A DNA stretch of 64,000 bases from Candidatus Blastococcus massiliensis AP3 (lineage in GTDB: Bacteria; Actinomycetota; Actinomycetes; Mycobacteriales; Geodermatophilaceae). A model generated the notes under the pieces. That model was not told the origin of the DNA, made no database searches, and worked only from the letters and a program-made list of their open reading frames with translations. The stretch lies in assembly GCF_000582785.1 (NCBI RefSeq), contig NZ_HG931174.1, forward strand, positions 241,424 through 305,423, read 5' to 3'. Shown one piece after another: positions 1 through 9,244 of this stretch. The first letter of the stretch is position 1. Every line of letters begins with the position of its first letter. A program made the position numbers and the translations under genes.

Positions 1-972
1 GGTGCCGGGCCGCACTTCCGCCAGGTACCGCGGCAGGGTCAGCCCTCCCCCGCCGAGGTGCAGCGCCGAGAGGGGCTCGCCCTCGGGCCGGAGCACGTCG
101 CTCACCGCTGCGATGGCGCGGACGTACTCGAACTCCAGGTGCGTGGGGTCGGCGAGGTCGACGTAGGAGTGCCGCAGCGTGTCCAGCCGCAGCACCCGCC
201 CGCTGTCCCGTTCGGGATCGGCCTCGACCCGCGCGCAGTGGTAGGCCGTCTCCTCCTCGCACGGCGTGGGCGCGAGGGCGGCGAGCAGGGACCCGGCCAC
301 CGCGAGGACGACGAGGGCCGCCGGCGCCCGCCCGTGCCCGCTCACCCGCTGCAGCATCACCCCCAGGGCCACCCCCACGGCGACCGTGACCACGCCGGTG
401 CCGACCAGGATCACGCTGCTCGGCAGGACCGCGATCAGCAGGAACCCGGTGACGAACGTGGCGGCGATCGCGCCGAGGGTGCCGATGCCGGACAGCCGGC
501 CCACCACCGCGCCGGTCTCGTCCAGGTTCGACAGCTGCAGCTTCACCACCATCGGCGGCACCGCGGAGAGCAGGGCCGCCGGCACCACGACCGCGACAGC
601 GGCCAGCAACAGCACCGCCCCCGCGTCGGCCCCGCTCACCAGCGAGCCGGTGAAGCGCACGAGCGGAAGGACGGCGATGACCAGGGCTCCGCCGGCCACC
701 ATCAGAGGGGCGATGAGGCGGCGCGGATCGACCCGGTCGGCCACGGCGCCGCCGGTCCAGGCACCGAGCGCGATGGCGGCCAGGGCGAACCCGATGACGG
801 CGGTGCTCGTCTGCAGGGTGACGCCGACGTAGGGGGCGATCAGCCGCAGGCCGACGATCTCCATGACCAGCACGGCGCCGGAGCTCAGGAACGTGACGGT
901 GGCGGCCACCCAGCCGGGAAGCGGTGGACTGGCCTGCGGTGCGTCGGGAACCTCGTCGGAGGTGCTCGTCAC
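1..972 (-). CDS. Spermidine synthase-like protein with N-terminal membrane domain (partial)
   Basis: The reading frame is open from a GTG at 972 to the window edge (324 codons); the C-terminus lies outside. The N-terminus has hydrophobic membrane segments (for example WVAATVTFLSSGAVLVMEIV), followed by further transmembrane helices as in fused MFS/spermidine synthase proteins. The last visible residues, about 305-317, form a glycine-rich HLGGGGLTLPRYL loop, the start of an aminopropyltransferase/SAM-type Rossmann fold. The start lies 2 bp after the stop of the SRAP gene, so the two are probably co-transcribed. The substrate cannot be told, because the catalytic Asp region is missing. Confidence 0.75.
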   Translation of the reverse strand, partial: MTSTSDEVPDAPQASPPLPGWVAATVTFLSSGAVLVMEIVGLRLIAPYVGVTLQTSTAVIGFALAAIALGAWTGGAVADRVDPRRLIAPLMVAGGALVIAVLPLVRFTGSLVSGADAGAVLLLAAVAVVVPAALLSAVPPMVVKLQLSNLDETGAVVGRLSGIGTLGAIAATFVTGFLLIAVLPSSVILVGTGVVTVAVGVALGVMLQRVSGHGRAPAALVVLAVAGSLLAALAPTPCEEETAYHCARVEADPERDSGRVLRLDTLRHSYVDLADPTHLEFEYVRAIAAVSDVLRPEGEPLSALHLGGGGLTLPRYLAEVRPGT

Positions 973-974
973 GG

Positions 975-1721
975 TCAGAACAGCGCGGGCTGGTCGGCGG
1001 GCTCGGCCACCGACTCGACCCGGGCCACCAGGTCCCGCCCGTTGTTGGCGACGTTGTTCACGGCGGTGCTCACCGGCCGCAGCTCCAGCGCCTCCACGAC
1101 CTCCGGCGGCGTCGGCGCGGCGAGCTCCTCGACGTCCTCCCGGGCGGGGTCCAGCCACTCCGACCACCGCTCGGGCGGCAGGACGAGGGGCATGCGCTCG
1201 TGGATCTCGGTCAGCGAGCCGACGGCCGGGGCGGTGACCACGGTGCAGGTGTACAGCCGGTCCTCACCGCGCCCCCACACCTCCCACAGCCCGGCGAACG
1301 CGAGCCCCGAGCCGTCCTGCGGCGTGATGAAGTAGGGCTGCTTCGTGGGCGAGTCCAGCCGCTTGGCCCACTCGTACCAGCCGTCGGCCGGGACCAGGCA
1401 GCGCCGCGACCGGGCCGCCGTCCGGAACGCCGGCTTGTCGGCGAGCGACTCGACCCGCGCGTTGAGCATCCGGTTGCCCACCGACGCGTCCTTGGCCCAG
1501 GAGGGCACGAGCCCCCAGCGCACCGCCCGCAGCTCCCGGTGCCCGCCGCCGGTCAGCGCGCCCTCGGGATCGCGCTCCTTCTTCCAGCGGACGACGTGCA
1601 CGTCCTTGGTCGGCGCCACGTTGTAGTCCGCCGGGAGCGGGGACTGCCCCTCGGCCGGGATCGCCTCGAACTCGAGGGCGAGATCCTCCGGCTTGCGACT
1701 GGCGGCGTACCGACCGCACAC
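975..1721 (-). CDS. SRAP (HMCES/YedK) abasic-site DNA-protein crosslink peptidase
   Basis: The 248-aa protein begins MCGRY, so Cys2 becomes the N-terminal catalytic residue after methionine removal. SRAP proteins use it to crosslink abasic sites in single-stranded DNA. Other family signatures are the NVAP motif at 34-37, the GWYEW segment with its conserved Glu, and HERMP with the active-site His. Length fits the family (about 220-250 aa). It acts in protection of abasic sites during replication. It is upstream of, and probably co-transcribed with, the spermidine-synthase-like gene. No LexA box was recognised upstream. Confidence 0.93.
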   Translation of the reverse strand: MCGRYAASRKPEDLALEFEAIPAEGQSPLPADYNVAPTKDVHVVRWKKERDPEGALTGGGHRELRAVRWGLVPSWAKDASVGNRMLNARVESLADKPAFRTAARSRRCLVPADGWYEWAKRLDSPTKQPYFITPQDGSGLAFAGLWEVWGRGEDRLYTCTVVTAPAVGSLTEIHERMPLVLPPERWSEWLDPAREDVEELAAPTPPEVVEALELRPVSTAVNNVANNGRDLVARVESVAEPADQPALF

Positions 1722-1858
1722 GGGCGCCTCCTCGACCAGGTTCGGCTGTCCGTTCGCACTGTAGGCGCGCCCCCCGACAGGGACCCGCCCGTGACAAGTC
1801 GGAAGCCTTTGGGGTAGGCCTCTGTCGGAACAGTCGACGAGAGACGAGGATCACCCGC

Positions 1859-3310
1859 GTGACCGCAACGCAGAACGCTCCCACGACCGCCAGCGACAGC
1901 GCCGAACGGCGCTACGCCACCGTCAACCCGTTCACCGGGGAGACGGAGAAGGAATTCCCGTTCACCGAGACGTCGGAGATCGACGGCATCATCGGCACGG
2001 CGCACTCCGCCTACCAGGAGTGGCGCGAGCGCTCGGTCGAGGAGCGCGCGGCCGTCGTCCAGCGCGCCGCCGAGCTGATCGACGAGCGGATCATGGACTA
2101 CGCCGCCCTCGTCACCAAGGAGATGGGCAAGCGCCGCGACGAGGCCTTCGGCGAGCTCTTCATCTGCTCGATGATCCTCAAGTACTACGCCGCCAACGGC
2201 GCCAAGTTCCTGGAGCCCACGCCCATCGAGCCGATGATGGGCGGCGGCGAGGCGCTGATCGAGACCAAGCCCGTCGGCGTCCTGTTCGCCATCGAGCCCT
2301 GGAACTTCCCCTTCTACCAGGTGGTCCGCGTGGCCGGCCCCAACCTGGTCCTGGGCAACACGGTGATCCTCAAGCACTCGGAGATCACGCCGCAGTGCGC
2401 GGTCGCCATCGAGCAGCTGTTCATCGACGCCGGTGCTCCTGCCGGCGTGCTCACCAACACCTTCCTGCGCATCGCCGACGTCGAGCAGGTCATCGCCGAC
2501 CCCCGCATCCAGGGCGTCACGCTGACCGGCAGCGAGCGGGCCGGCTCCTCGGTCGCCGCGCTCGCCGGCAAGCACCTCAAGAAGTCGGTGCTCGAGCTCG
2601 GCGGCAGCGACCCGTTCATCGTGCTCGACGCGGACGACATGGAGGCCACCGTCAAGGCGGCCACCGCGGGACGCATGCAGAACACCGGGCAGGCCTGCAC
2701 GGCGTCCAAGCGGCTGATCGTGACCGAGCAGCACTTCGACTCCTTCGTCGAGGGCCTGAAGCAGGCGTTCACGACCTTCGCCCCCGGTGACCCGGCCGAC
2801 CCGGAGACCTCGCTGGCCCCGATGTCGAGCGAGCGGGCGGCCGCGGACCTGCAGGCGCAGATCCAGGACGCCATCGACAAGGGCGCCACCGTGGTCGCCG
2901 GCGGCAAGCGCCCCGAGCACGCCGGCGCGTTCGTGGAGGCCACGATCCTCACCGACGTCACCCCGGACATGCGGGCCTACCGCGAGGAGCTGTTCGGTCC
3001 CGCGGCCGTCGTCTACAAGGTGAAGGACGCCGACGAGGCGGTCGCCCTGGCCAACGACAGCGACTTCGGCCTGGGCGCCACCGTCATGAGCAGTGACCTC
3101 GACCGCGCGCGGTCGGTGGCCGAGAAGCTCGAGGCGGGCATGGTCTGGATCAACCAGCCCACCGGCTCCTCCCCCGAGCTGCCCTTCGGTGGCATCAAGC
3201 GGTCCGGCTACGGCCGCGAGCTCTCCGAGCTGGCGATGTTCGAGTTCGCCAACCGGCGGCTGCTCCGCACCATCCCGGTGAAGAAGGCCGAGAAGCCGCA
3301 GGCAGGCTGA
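1859..3310 (+). CDS. NAD(P)-dependent succinate-semialdehyde-type aldehyde dehydrogenase
   Basis: The 483-aa protein is a full-length ALDH. It has the Rossmann/cofactor region with PWNFP, TGSERAG before the general base, Glu246 in LELGGSDPF, and catalytic Cys280 in GQACTASKR. The FGGIKRSGYGREL C-terminal signature is also present. The ELGGSDPF variant is common in GabD1-type succinate-semialdehyde dehydrogenases, so the likely reaction is succinate semialdehyde to succinate. Aldehyde preference within this family is loose, so the substrate is an inference. The start is GTG, preceded by a GAGGA site. It is transcribed divergently from the SRAP gene across 137 bp. No GABA aminotransferase is nearby. 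Confidence 0.88.
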   Translation: MTATQNAPTTASDSAERRYATVNPFTGETEKEFPFTETSEIDGIIGTAHSAYQEWRERSVEERAAVVQRAAELIDERIMDYAALVTKEMGKRRDEAFGELFICSMILKYYAANGAKFLEPTPIEPMMGGGEALIETKPVGVLFAIEPWNFPFYQVVRVAGPNLVLGNTVILKHSEITPQCAVAIEQLFIDAGAPAGVLTNTFLRIADVEQVIADPRIQGVTLTGSERAGSSVAALAGKHLKKSVLELGGSDPFIVLDADDMEATVKAATAGRMQNTGQACTASKRLIVTEQHFDSFVEGLKQAFTTFAPGDPADPETSLAPMSSERAAADLQAQIQDAIDKGATVVAGGKRPEHAGAFVEATILTDVTPDMRAYREELFGPAAVVYKVKDADEAVALANDSDFGLGATVMSSDLDRARSVAEKLEAGMVWINQPTGSSPELPFGGIKRSGYGRELSELAMFEFANRRLLRTIPVKKAEKPQAG

Positions 3311-3353
3311 GCGGGTGCACGGAGGTGCGGCGCGGACCGGGCAGACTGAGCAC

Positions 3354-4637
3354 GTGAGTGACGTCTGGTCCGCGCCGCACCACCCGTCCCCCGTCGACGC
3401 CGTCGTCCCGCTGCCCGGGTCCAAGTCGCTGACCGCCCGGGCCCTGGTCCTGGCGGCGCTGGCCGACGGGCCGAGCCGGCTGGTGCGTCCGCTGCGGGCG
3501 CGCGACACGGAACTGATGGCCGGCGCGCTGCGCGCGATCGGCGTCGTCATCGAGGACGCCGGCGACGGCGACTGGCTGGTCACCCCCGGAGAGCTGCGGG
3601 GTCCGGCCACGGTCGACGCCGGCCTGGCCGGCACCGTCCTGCGATTCCTCCCGCCGGTGGCCGCGCTCGCCGAGGGCCCGGTCACCGTGGACGGCGACCC
3701 CCGGCTGCACGACCGGCCGAACGCCGGTCTGATCGCGGGGCTGCGCGCCCTGGGCGTGCAGGTCGACGACGGCGGCAGGGGCAAGGCGCCGTTCACCGTG
3801 CACGGCACCGGCCGGGTGCGCGGCGGCGCCGTGGAGGTCGATGCCAGCGAGTCCTCGCAGATGGTGTCCGGCCTGCTGCTGGCGGCCGCCCGGTTCGACC
3901 AGGGCGTCGACCTGACGGTGGCCGGCGGGCTGCCGTCGCTGCCGCACGTGGACATGACCGTCGTGACCCTGCGCGAGCACGGCGTGGACGTCGTCGCCAC
4001 CGACCGCGGCTGGCGGGTGGCGCCCGGGCCGATCGCGGCGCTCGACCGCGTGCTGGAACCGGACCTCTCCAACGCCGCCCCCTTCCTGGCCGCCGCGTTG
4101 GTGACCGGCGGGCGGGTGACCGTGCCCGACTGGCCCGAGGTCACCACCCAGCCCGGAGCGCAGCTGGACCGGCTGCTCGTCCTCATGGGCGGGGAGGTCG
4201 AGCGCACGCCGGAGGGCCTGCAGGTCACCGGCACGGGCGCGATCCGGCCGCTGGTCGCCGACCTCGGGGAGGTCAGCGAGCTGGTGCCGGTGCTGGCCGC
4301 TCTCGCCGCCCTCGCGGACGGCCCCTCGCGGTTCACCGGCGTCGCGCACATGCGCGGGCACGAGACCGACCGGCTGCAGGCGCTCGACGAGGTGCTCACC
4401 GCCGTCGGCGCCTCCGTGCGGCAGCTGCCCGACGGGCTGGAGATCGAGCCCGGTCCGCGCCGACCCGCGCTGCTGGACTCCTACGCCGACCACCGCATGG
4501 TCATGGCCGCCGCGGTCCTCGGGCTGGCGATCGACGGCGTCGAGGTGGCCGACCCCGGGGCGGTCACCAAGACGCTGCCCGACTTCCGCGAGCGCTGGGC
4601 GCGGCTGCTGAGCGAGCCGATCGGGGCCTCCCGCTGA
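3354..4637 (+). CDS. aroA: 3-phosphoshikimate 1-carboxyvinyltransferase (EPSP synthase)
   Basis: The 427-aa enzyme transfers enolpyruvyl from PEP to shikimate-3-phosphate, the sixth step of the shikimate pathway, in the cytosol. The signatures are LPGSKSLTARALVLAALA near the N-terminus, LAGTVLRFLPP, the ESSQMVSGLLLAA phosphate-binding loop, MRGHETDRL and YADHRMVMAAAV. An in-frame GTG at 3315 is possible, but GTG 3354 gives the usual N-terminus just ahead of the PGSKS motif. The gene is followed after 26 bp by rsgA, an arrangement often seen in actinobacteria. No nearby aro gene was seen. Confidence 0.96.
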   Translation: MSDVWSAPHHPSPVDAVVPLPGSKSLTARALVLAALADGPSRLVRPLRARDTELMAGALRAIGVVIEDAGDGDWLVTPGELRGPATVDAGLAGTVLRFLPPVAALAEGPVTVDGDPRLHDRPNAGLIAGLRALGVQVDDGGRGKAPFTVHGTGRVRGGAVEVDASESSQMVSGLLLAAARFDQGVDLTVAGGLPSLPHVDMTVVTLREHGVDVVATDRGWRVAPGPIAALDRVLEPDLSNAAPFLAAALVTGGRVTVPDWPEVTTQPGAQLDRLLVLMGGEVERTPEGLQVTGTGAIRPLVADLGEVSELVPVLAALAALADGPSRFTGVAHMRGHETDRLQALDEVLTAVGASVRQLPDGLEIEPGPRRPALLDSYADHRMVMAAAVLGLAIDGVEVADPGAVTKTLPDFRERWARLLSEPIGASR

Positions 4638-4663
4638 GCGGCCACCAGCGCGACGCCCGGCGG

Positions 4664-5653
4664 ATGGACGAGGACGACGTCCGCGTGCGACCCAGCCGGC
4701 GCGGGTCCCGTCCGCGCACCCGCATCCGCCCTGCCCACGCCGACGCCGTCGACGGGCTGGTGGTGGCCGTCGACCGGGGCCGCATGACCGTCCGGGTCGA
4801 GGGTCCCGACGGCGCCGTCGACGTCACGGCCATGCGCGCCCGGGAGCTCGGCAAGCACGGCGTCGTCGTGGGCGACCGGGTCCGCCTGGTGGGCGACACC
4901 AGCGGCCGCACCGACAGCCTGGCGCGGATCGTCACCATCCAGGAGCGGACGACGTCGCTGCGCCGCACCGCCGACGACACCGATCCCACCGAGCGGGTCG
5001 TCGTCGCCAACGCCGACCTCCTGGTCATCGTCACCTCGGTCACCGACCCCGAACCCGCACTGGGCTTCCTCGACCGCTGCCTCGTCGCCGCCTACGCCGG
5101 AGGGCTGCAGCCGCTGCTCTGCCTGACCAAGACCGACCTCGCCTCGGCCGAGCCGCTGCTCGAGCGGTACGCGGGGCTGCGGCTGGACGCCGTGCCGATG
5201 TCGCGCGAGCAGCCGCTGGACGAGCTGCTCGGGTGGATCCACGACCGGACCAGCGTCTTCGTGGGACAGTCCGGCGTCGGCAAGTCGACGTTGGTGAACC
5301 GGCTCGTCCCGGACGCGCTGCGGGCCGTCGGCGACGTGAGCAAGATCGGCAAGGGGCGGCACACGTCGTCGTCAGCGGTGCTGTTCGACCTGCCGGGCGG
5401 TGGCACCGTGATCGACACCCCGGGGATCCGGTCGTTCGGCCTGGCCCACGTGACCGCGGCCGACGTGCTCTCCGCGTTCGAGGAGATGTCCGACGTCGCC
5501 GCTGACTGCCCGCCCGGGTGCGGGCACACCGCCGAGGACCCCGATTGCGCGCTGGACCCGTGGGCGGCCGCCGGGCCCCCGGAGCGGCAGGAGCAACTGG
5601 ACGCCCTCCGCGTCCTGCTCGCCGCCGTCGGCCAGGTCGGCCCCGGCTACTGA
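4664..5653 (+). CDS. rsgA: Ribosome small-subunit biogenesis GTPase RsgA
   Basis: The 329-aa circularly permuted GTPase assists late 30S maturation. It has an N-terminal OB fold (about 25-100) and the TKTD G4 motif ahead of the P-loop, as expected from the permutation. The G1 motif GQSGVGKS starts at residue 201 and DTPG is G3. A C-terminal zinc site is formed by Cys282, Cys286, His288 and Cys295. The start is ATG 4664, 26 bp after aroA, so the two are likely one transcript. Confidence 0.95.
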   Translation: MDEDDVRVRPSRRGSRPRTRIRPAHADAVDGLVVAVDRGRMTVRVEGPDGAVDVTAMRARELGKHGVVVGDRVRLVGDTSGRTDSLARIVTIQERTTSLRRTADDTDPTERVVVANADLLVIVTSVTDPEPALGFLDRCLVAAYAGGLQPLLCLTKTDLASAEPLLERYAGLRLDAVPMSREQPLDELLGWIHDRTSVFVGQSGVGKSTLVNRLVPDALRAVGDVSKIGKGRHTSSSAVLFDLPGGGTVIDTPGIRSFGLAHVTAADVLSAFEEMSDVAADCPPGCGHTAEDPDCALDPWAAAGPPERQEQLDALRVLLAAVGQVGPGY

Positions 5654-5666
5654 GCAGCGTCGGGCC

Positions 5667-6203
5667 TCAGACGTCCACGTAGCCGCCGCTGCGCCAGTAG
5701 ACGCCGGCCTCGCGGGTGAGCAGCCCTTCGTCGACCAGGTACCGCCGCAGCGCCGCGACGTCGGGGTACCAGACCGCCAGCAGCCCGTTGACCTCCCGCT
5801 CGGGATAGCGGACGCCGGGTTCGAACACCCGCACCAGGTGGCCGAGCACGACCAGTCGTTTGCCGCGGTGCGCCGGGATGGACGCCAGCCGCCCGTCGCG
5901 CACGAACGCGGACAGGACGGCGTCCTCGGCGGGGTCGTCCGACAGCGGCTCGGGAGGGGGTGCGGCCTCGGCGGCCGCCCGGGCGGCCGCACCGAACCGC
6001 TCGCTGTGCAGGGCGAGCAGGTGCCCGTCGCGGTGCACGAGCCCGGCCCGGGACAGCCGGCGGGCTGCCAGGGCGACCTCCTTGAGCGGAAGCCCCGACG
6101 CCTCCGCGGCCTCCTCGATGCTGCCCGCTCCCAGCGCCAGCGCGGCCACGACCTTGAGCCGGGCCGGGTCGGCCAGCAGGCCGGCGATCGTCGCGGCGTC
6201 CAC
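5667..6203 (-). CDS. DUF2087 family protein with ArsR-like N-terminus
   Basis: The 178-aa protein starts with a winged-helix-like segment (residues 1-60: DPARLKVVAAL and SGLPLKEVALAARRLSRAGLV), resembling ArsR-type DNA-binding domains. The C-terminal 70 residues match the DUF2087 pattern: RLASIPAHRGKRLVVLGHLV, then YPEREVN, then LRRYLVDEGLLTRE.G.YWR. A DNA- or RNA-binding regulatory role is plausible but unproven. It is convergent with rsgA (13 bp between stops) and divergent from the hisN-like gene across 78 bp. Confidence 0.8.
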   Translation of the reverse strand: MDAATIAGLLADPARLKVVAALALGAGSIEEAAEASGLPLKEVALAARRLSRAGLVHRDGHLLALHSERFGAAARAAAEAAPPPEPLSDDPAEDAVLSAFVRDGRLASIPAHRGKRLVVLGHLVRVFEPGVRYPEREVNGLLAVWYPDVAALRRYLVDEGLLTREAGVYWRSGGYVDV

Positions 6204-6281
6204 GCCCCGACGGTAGCCAGGCCGGGCCGAACGGGGCCGGTTCAGCGGTCTTCGGCGCAGTCCCGACTAGGTTGGGTGCCC

Positions 6282-7082
6282 ATGACGTCGGTCCGGGGCT
6301 TCGCAGAGGACATGCGGCTGGCACACGTGCTGGCCGACCAGGCCGACTCGATCAGCATGGAGCGCTTCAAGGCGCAGGACCTGACGGTCGACACCAAGCC
6401 CGATCTGACCCCGGTGACCGACGCCGACCGCGCGATCGAGGAACAGCTGCGGATCTCCCTCAGCCGGGCCCGCACGCGCGACGCGGTGATGGGCGAGGAG
6501 TTCGGGACGACCGGTCACGGCTCCCGCAAGTGGGTCCTCGACCCCATCGACGGCACCAAGAACTTCGTCCGGGGCGTGCCGGTCTGGGCCACGCTCATCG
6601 CCCTGATGGACGGCGACGAGGCGGTCGTCGGCCTGGTGTCGGCCCCCGCGCTGAACCGGCGCTGGTGGGCGGCGAAGGACGTCGGCGCGTGGACCGGCCG
6701 CCGACTGGAGAACGCCGTCCGCTGCACCGTCTCCGGCGTCCAGGCGCTCGACGACGCCAGCCTGTCCTACTCGAGCCTGTCTGGCTGGGAGGAGCGGAAC
6801 GCCCTCGACGGCTTCCTCGACCTGACCCGCTCGGTGTGGCGCACCCGTGCCTACGGGGACTTCTGGAGCTACGTGCTGCTGGCCGAGGGCGCCGTGGACA
6901 TCGCCTGCGAGCCCGAGGTCTCGCTCTGGGACCTCGCCGCGGTCGACGTCATCGTGCGGGAGGCCGGTGGCCGGTTCACCGACCTGACCGGTGCGCCCGG
7001 GCCGGCGGGCGGCAGTGCGCTGGCCACCAACGGCGCCCTCCACGACGCCGCCCTGCGGCACCTGCGCCCCGCGACTCCCTGA
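6282..7082 (+). CDS. hisN: Inositol-monophosphatase-family histidinol-phosphatase
   Basis: The 266-aa protein has the metal-binding motifs of the inositol monophosphatase superfamily: GEEFG, DPIDGTKNFVRG and WDLAAVDVIVREAGGRFTDL. In actinobacteria the closest recurrent member with this length and the DPIDGTKNF motif is HisN, which dephosphorylates L-histidinol phosphate. Activity on other sugar or inositol phosphates cannot be excluded. ATG 6282 is chosen because it precedes the conserved N-terminus; the frame is open further upstream, but that stretch is antisense to the DUF2087 gene. No other his gene is nearby. Confidence 0.82.
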   Translation: MTSVRGFAEDMRLAHVLADQADSISMERFKAQDLTVDTKPDLTPVTDADRAIEEQLRISLSRARTRDAVMGEEFGTTGHGSRKWVLDPIDGTKNFVRGVPVWATLIALMDGDEAVVGLVSAPALNRRWWAAKDVGAWTGRRLENAVRCTVSGVQALDDASLSYSSLSGWEERNALDGFLDLTRSVWRTRAYGDFWSYVLLAEGAVDIACEPEVSLWDLAAVDVIVREAGGRFTDLTGAPGPAGGSALATNGALHDAALRHLRPATP

Positions 7083-7087
7083 GCGGC

Positions 7088-8444
7088 TCAGCCTCCGCCC
7101 GCCGCCCAGCGCCGCTGGGCCTCGTCGAGCCGGGCGTCGGCTCGGGGCTCGACCAGCGGGCCCGGCCGGCGCGGCGGCACCACGTCGACGCCGACACCGC
7201 GGGCGGCCAGCACGGCGGCACCCACGGCCGAGGCGCTGCGTAGCCGTAGGTGCCGCACCGGGCGGCCGAGGACGTCGGCGAGGGTCTGCTGCACCAGCGG
7301 CGAGCGCGCGCCGCCTCCGGTGAGGACGACGGGGGGTGCCGTCGTCGCGGTCGCCGAGCGAGCGTGCCGCCGCGCCGATCGCGAAGGCCACCCCCTCGAC
7401 CGCGGCGCGGGCCAGCTCGGCACGGCTCGTCCCCGCCCGCCGGTCGGTCCAGCTCGCCTCCGAGGGCCGGAACAGCACGCCCCCGGGCTCCGCGCTCGCG
7501 GCCACGTCGAAGAACTCGGACCAGCTCAGCCCGAGCTCCGCCCGCGCCTCGGCCCACGCCGACCCGCCCTCGCGCAGGGCCGCCATCTCGTACCAGCCGT
7601 CGAGGGCGTCGGCGTACGCGCGCGTCCGCGGGTCGTCGACCGGGCCGGGCCTCCGGCCGGGCCGCAGCACCTGCGCGCCGGTCCCGACGTTCACCTGCAG
7701 GCCCGAGGTGGTCCCCGCTGCCAGCAGGGCCAGCGGCGTGTCGGCGCCGCCGACGACGACCGGCACCTCGGTACCGGCGAGGACCGTCGTCCCGACCACC
7801 TCAGCGGCCGGCCGCACCACCGGCAGGAGGCGGGGCGGGATCCCCGCGGCCTCGGTCGCGGCCGTCGACCACCCGTCCGCCACGACGTCCCAGAGCAACG
7901 TGGCCGAGGCGTCGCTGCGGTCGGTGACGGCGAGGTCGGCGCCGGGGACCAGGGAGGCGCGCAGCGCGTCCTTCGGGAGCAGCACCGTGGACGCCCGGGC
8001 GACGACGTCCGGCTCGTGCACGGCCAGCCAGGCGAGCATCGGTCCCGTCATGCCGGGCAGCAGCGGGTTGGCCAGCGCGGCTCGCTCGTCAGCGGGCAGC
8101 CTGCGCCAGCGGTCCAGCTCCGAGGCGGCCCGGCCGTCGGGCCACAGGACCGCCGGCCGCAGCGGCGTGCCCGTGGCGTCGACGAGCACGGTGCCGTGCA
8201 TCTGTCCGGAGATGCCCAGCGCGCGGACCGCTGATCCCTGCAGCCGGACCAGGACGTCGTGCAGCGCCCGGTCGAGGGCATTCCGCCAGACCCGCACGTC
8301 GCTCTCCGCCCGGCCCGGCGAAGGCCGTCGGTACCCGTACTCCTCCTCCGCCTCGGCGACGACGGTGCCGGCCGCATCGAGCGCGACCAGCTTCAGTCCG
8401 CTGGTGCCGACGTCGGCGCCGAGGACGACGCCGTCGGCGGTCAC
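7088..8444 (-). pseudogene. xylB: Xylulokinase-type FGGY carbohydrate kinase, frameshifted
   Basis: The GTG start at 8444 overlaps the hydrolase stop by 4 bp. The N-terminal FGGY domain is clear: LGADVGTSGLKLVALDAAG, GISGQMHGTVLVD and PAVLWPDGRA. After a segment reading GVAFAIGAAARSL the frame is lost at a run of six G on the plus strand (7331-7336). The next frame then continues with VVLTGGGARSPLVQQTLADVLGRP, the expected second domain. Adding one base to the run restores a protein of about 452 aa ending at 7088, close to family length. It is either a genuine inactivating or phase-variable indel, or a homopolymer sequencing error. The intact enzyme would phosphorylate D-xylulose or a related ketose. 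Confidence 0.82.
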
Positions 8445-9244
8445 GAGCCGCCGTCCTCCCCCAGGAAGCCGACCAGGGCCTCGACGAAGTCGGGGGTCCG
8501 CACCGCTCCGAGGTGGTCGCCGGGCACCGACACCAGCCGGGCGCCGGGGACCGCGTCGGCGAGGACCTGCGGGCGGACGGCGAGCGGGTCGGCGTCACCG
8601 GCGAGCACGAGCGTCGTCGCGGTGATGTCCCCCAGCGGCAACGGCTCGGCGTGCACCACGCGCGCGTGCGCGGCCAGTGCCAGCCGGTCGGCGCCTGTGA
8701 GGTCGGCGAACGCGCGGAAGACTGCCGCCGTCGGGTCGGTGATCGTGGCCGGGTCGTCGGCCTCGAGTGCGGCGACCAGCGCGCTGGTGCGGAGCGTGCG
8801 GGTGTCCACACCACCCCGCTCCACCACCCCGGCGCCGATCCCGCCGACCACCAGCCGGCGCACCCGCGGGTCGGTGCCGGCCAGGACCAGCGACACGATC
8901 CCGCCCATCGAGTACCCGGCCAGGTCGAAGGTCGGCAGGTCGAGCACGTCGGCGACCGCGGCCAGGTCCCCGGCCATCGCCCGCTCCCCGTAGCGGGCCG
9001 GGTCGTGCGGCTTGTCCGAGGCGCCGTGCCCGCGGGCGTCGACGGCGACCACCTCGCGGCCGTCGGCCAGCAGCGCCGCCACGACACCGCTGTCGGCCCA
9101 GTTGCGCATGCTGTCGGCGGCGAAGCCGTGCTGCAGCACCACGGGCGGGCTGTTCCCCGGGGCACCCCAGCGGTGCACCGCCACCTCGACGCCGTCCCGG
9201 CCGCGCACCCTGCTGGTGACCGGGGCCTCGGTCGCGGCGCTCAC
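8441..9244 (-). CDS. Alpha/beta hydrolase
   Basis: The 267-aa protein has the oxyanion HG in LQHGFAADS, the nucleophile elbow GYSMGG, an acidic residue in GDADPLA, and the catalytic His in PGDHLGAV near the C-terminus. Substrate is unknown. GTG 9244 is favoured because it overlaps the aldo/keto reductase stop as GTGA; its own stop overlaps the kinase start in the same way. The three genes therefore look translationally coupled and may handle one carbonyl or sugar substrate. Confidence 0.85.
   Translation of the reverse strand: MSAATEAPVTSRVRGRDGVEVAVHRWGAPGNSPPVVLQHGFAADSMRNWADSGVVAALLADGREVVAVDARGHGASDKPHDPARYGERAMAGDLAAVADVLDLPTFDLAGYSMGGIVSLVLAGTDPRVRRLVVGGIGAGVVERGGVDTRTLRTSALVAALEADDPATITDPTAAVFRAFADLTGADRLALAAHARVVHAEPLPLGDITATTLVLAGDADPLAVRPQVLADAVPGARLVSVPGDHLGAVRTPDFVEALVGFLGEDGGS

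Noticed and set aside
1553..4399. 948-codon minus-strand frame across the aldehyde dehydrogenase and aroA
   Set aside because: It is a shadow of clear enzymes on the plus strand. The translation is low-complexity Arg/Ala/Ser sequence with no family.
6267..7340. Extension of the kinase frame past the G6 run to 6267
   Set aside because: After about 7340 the frame loses similarity and runs antisense to the hisN-like gene. The real C-terminus continues in the shifted frame.
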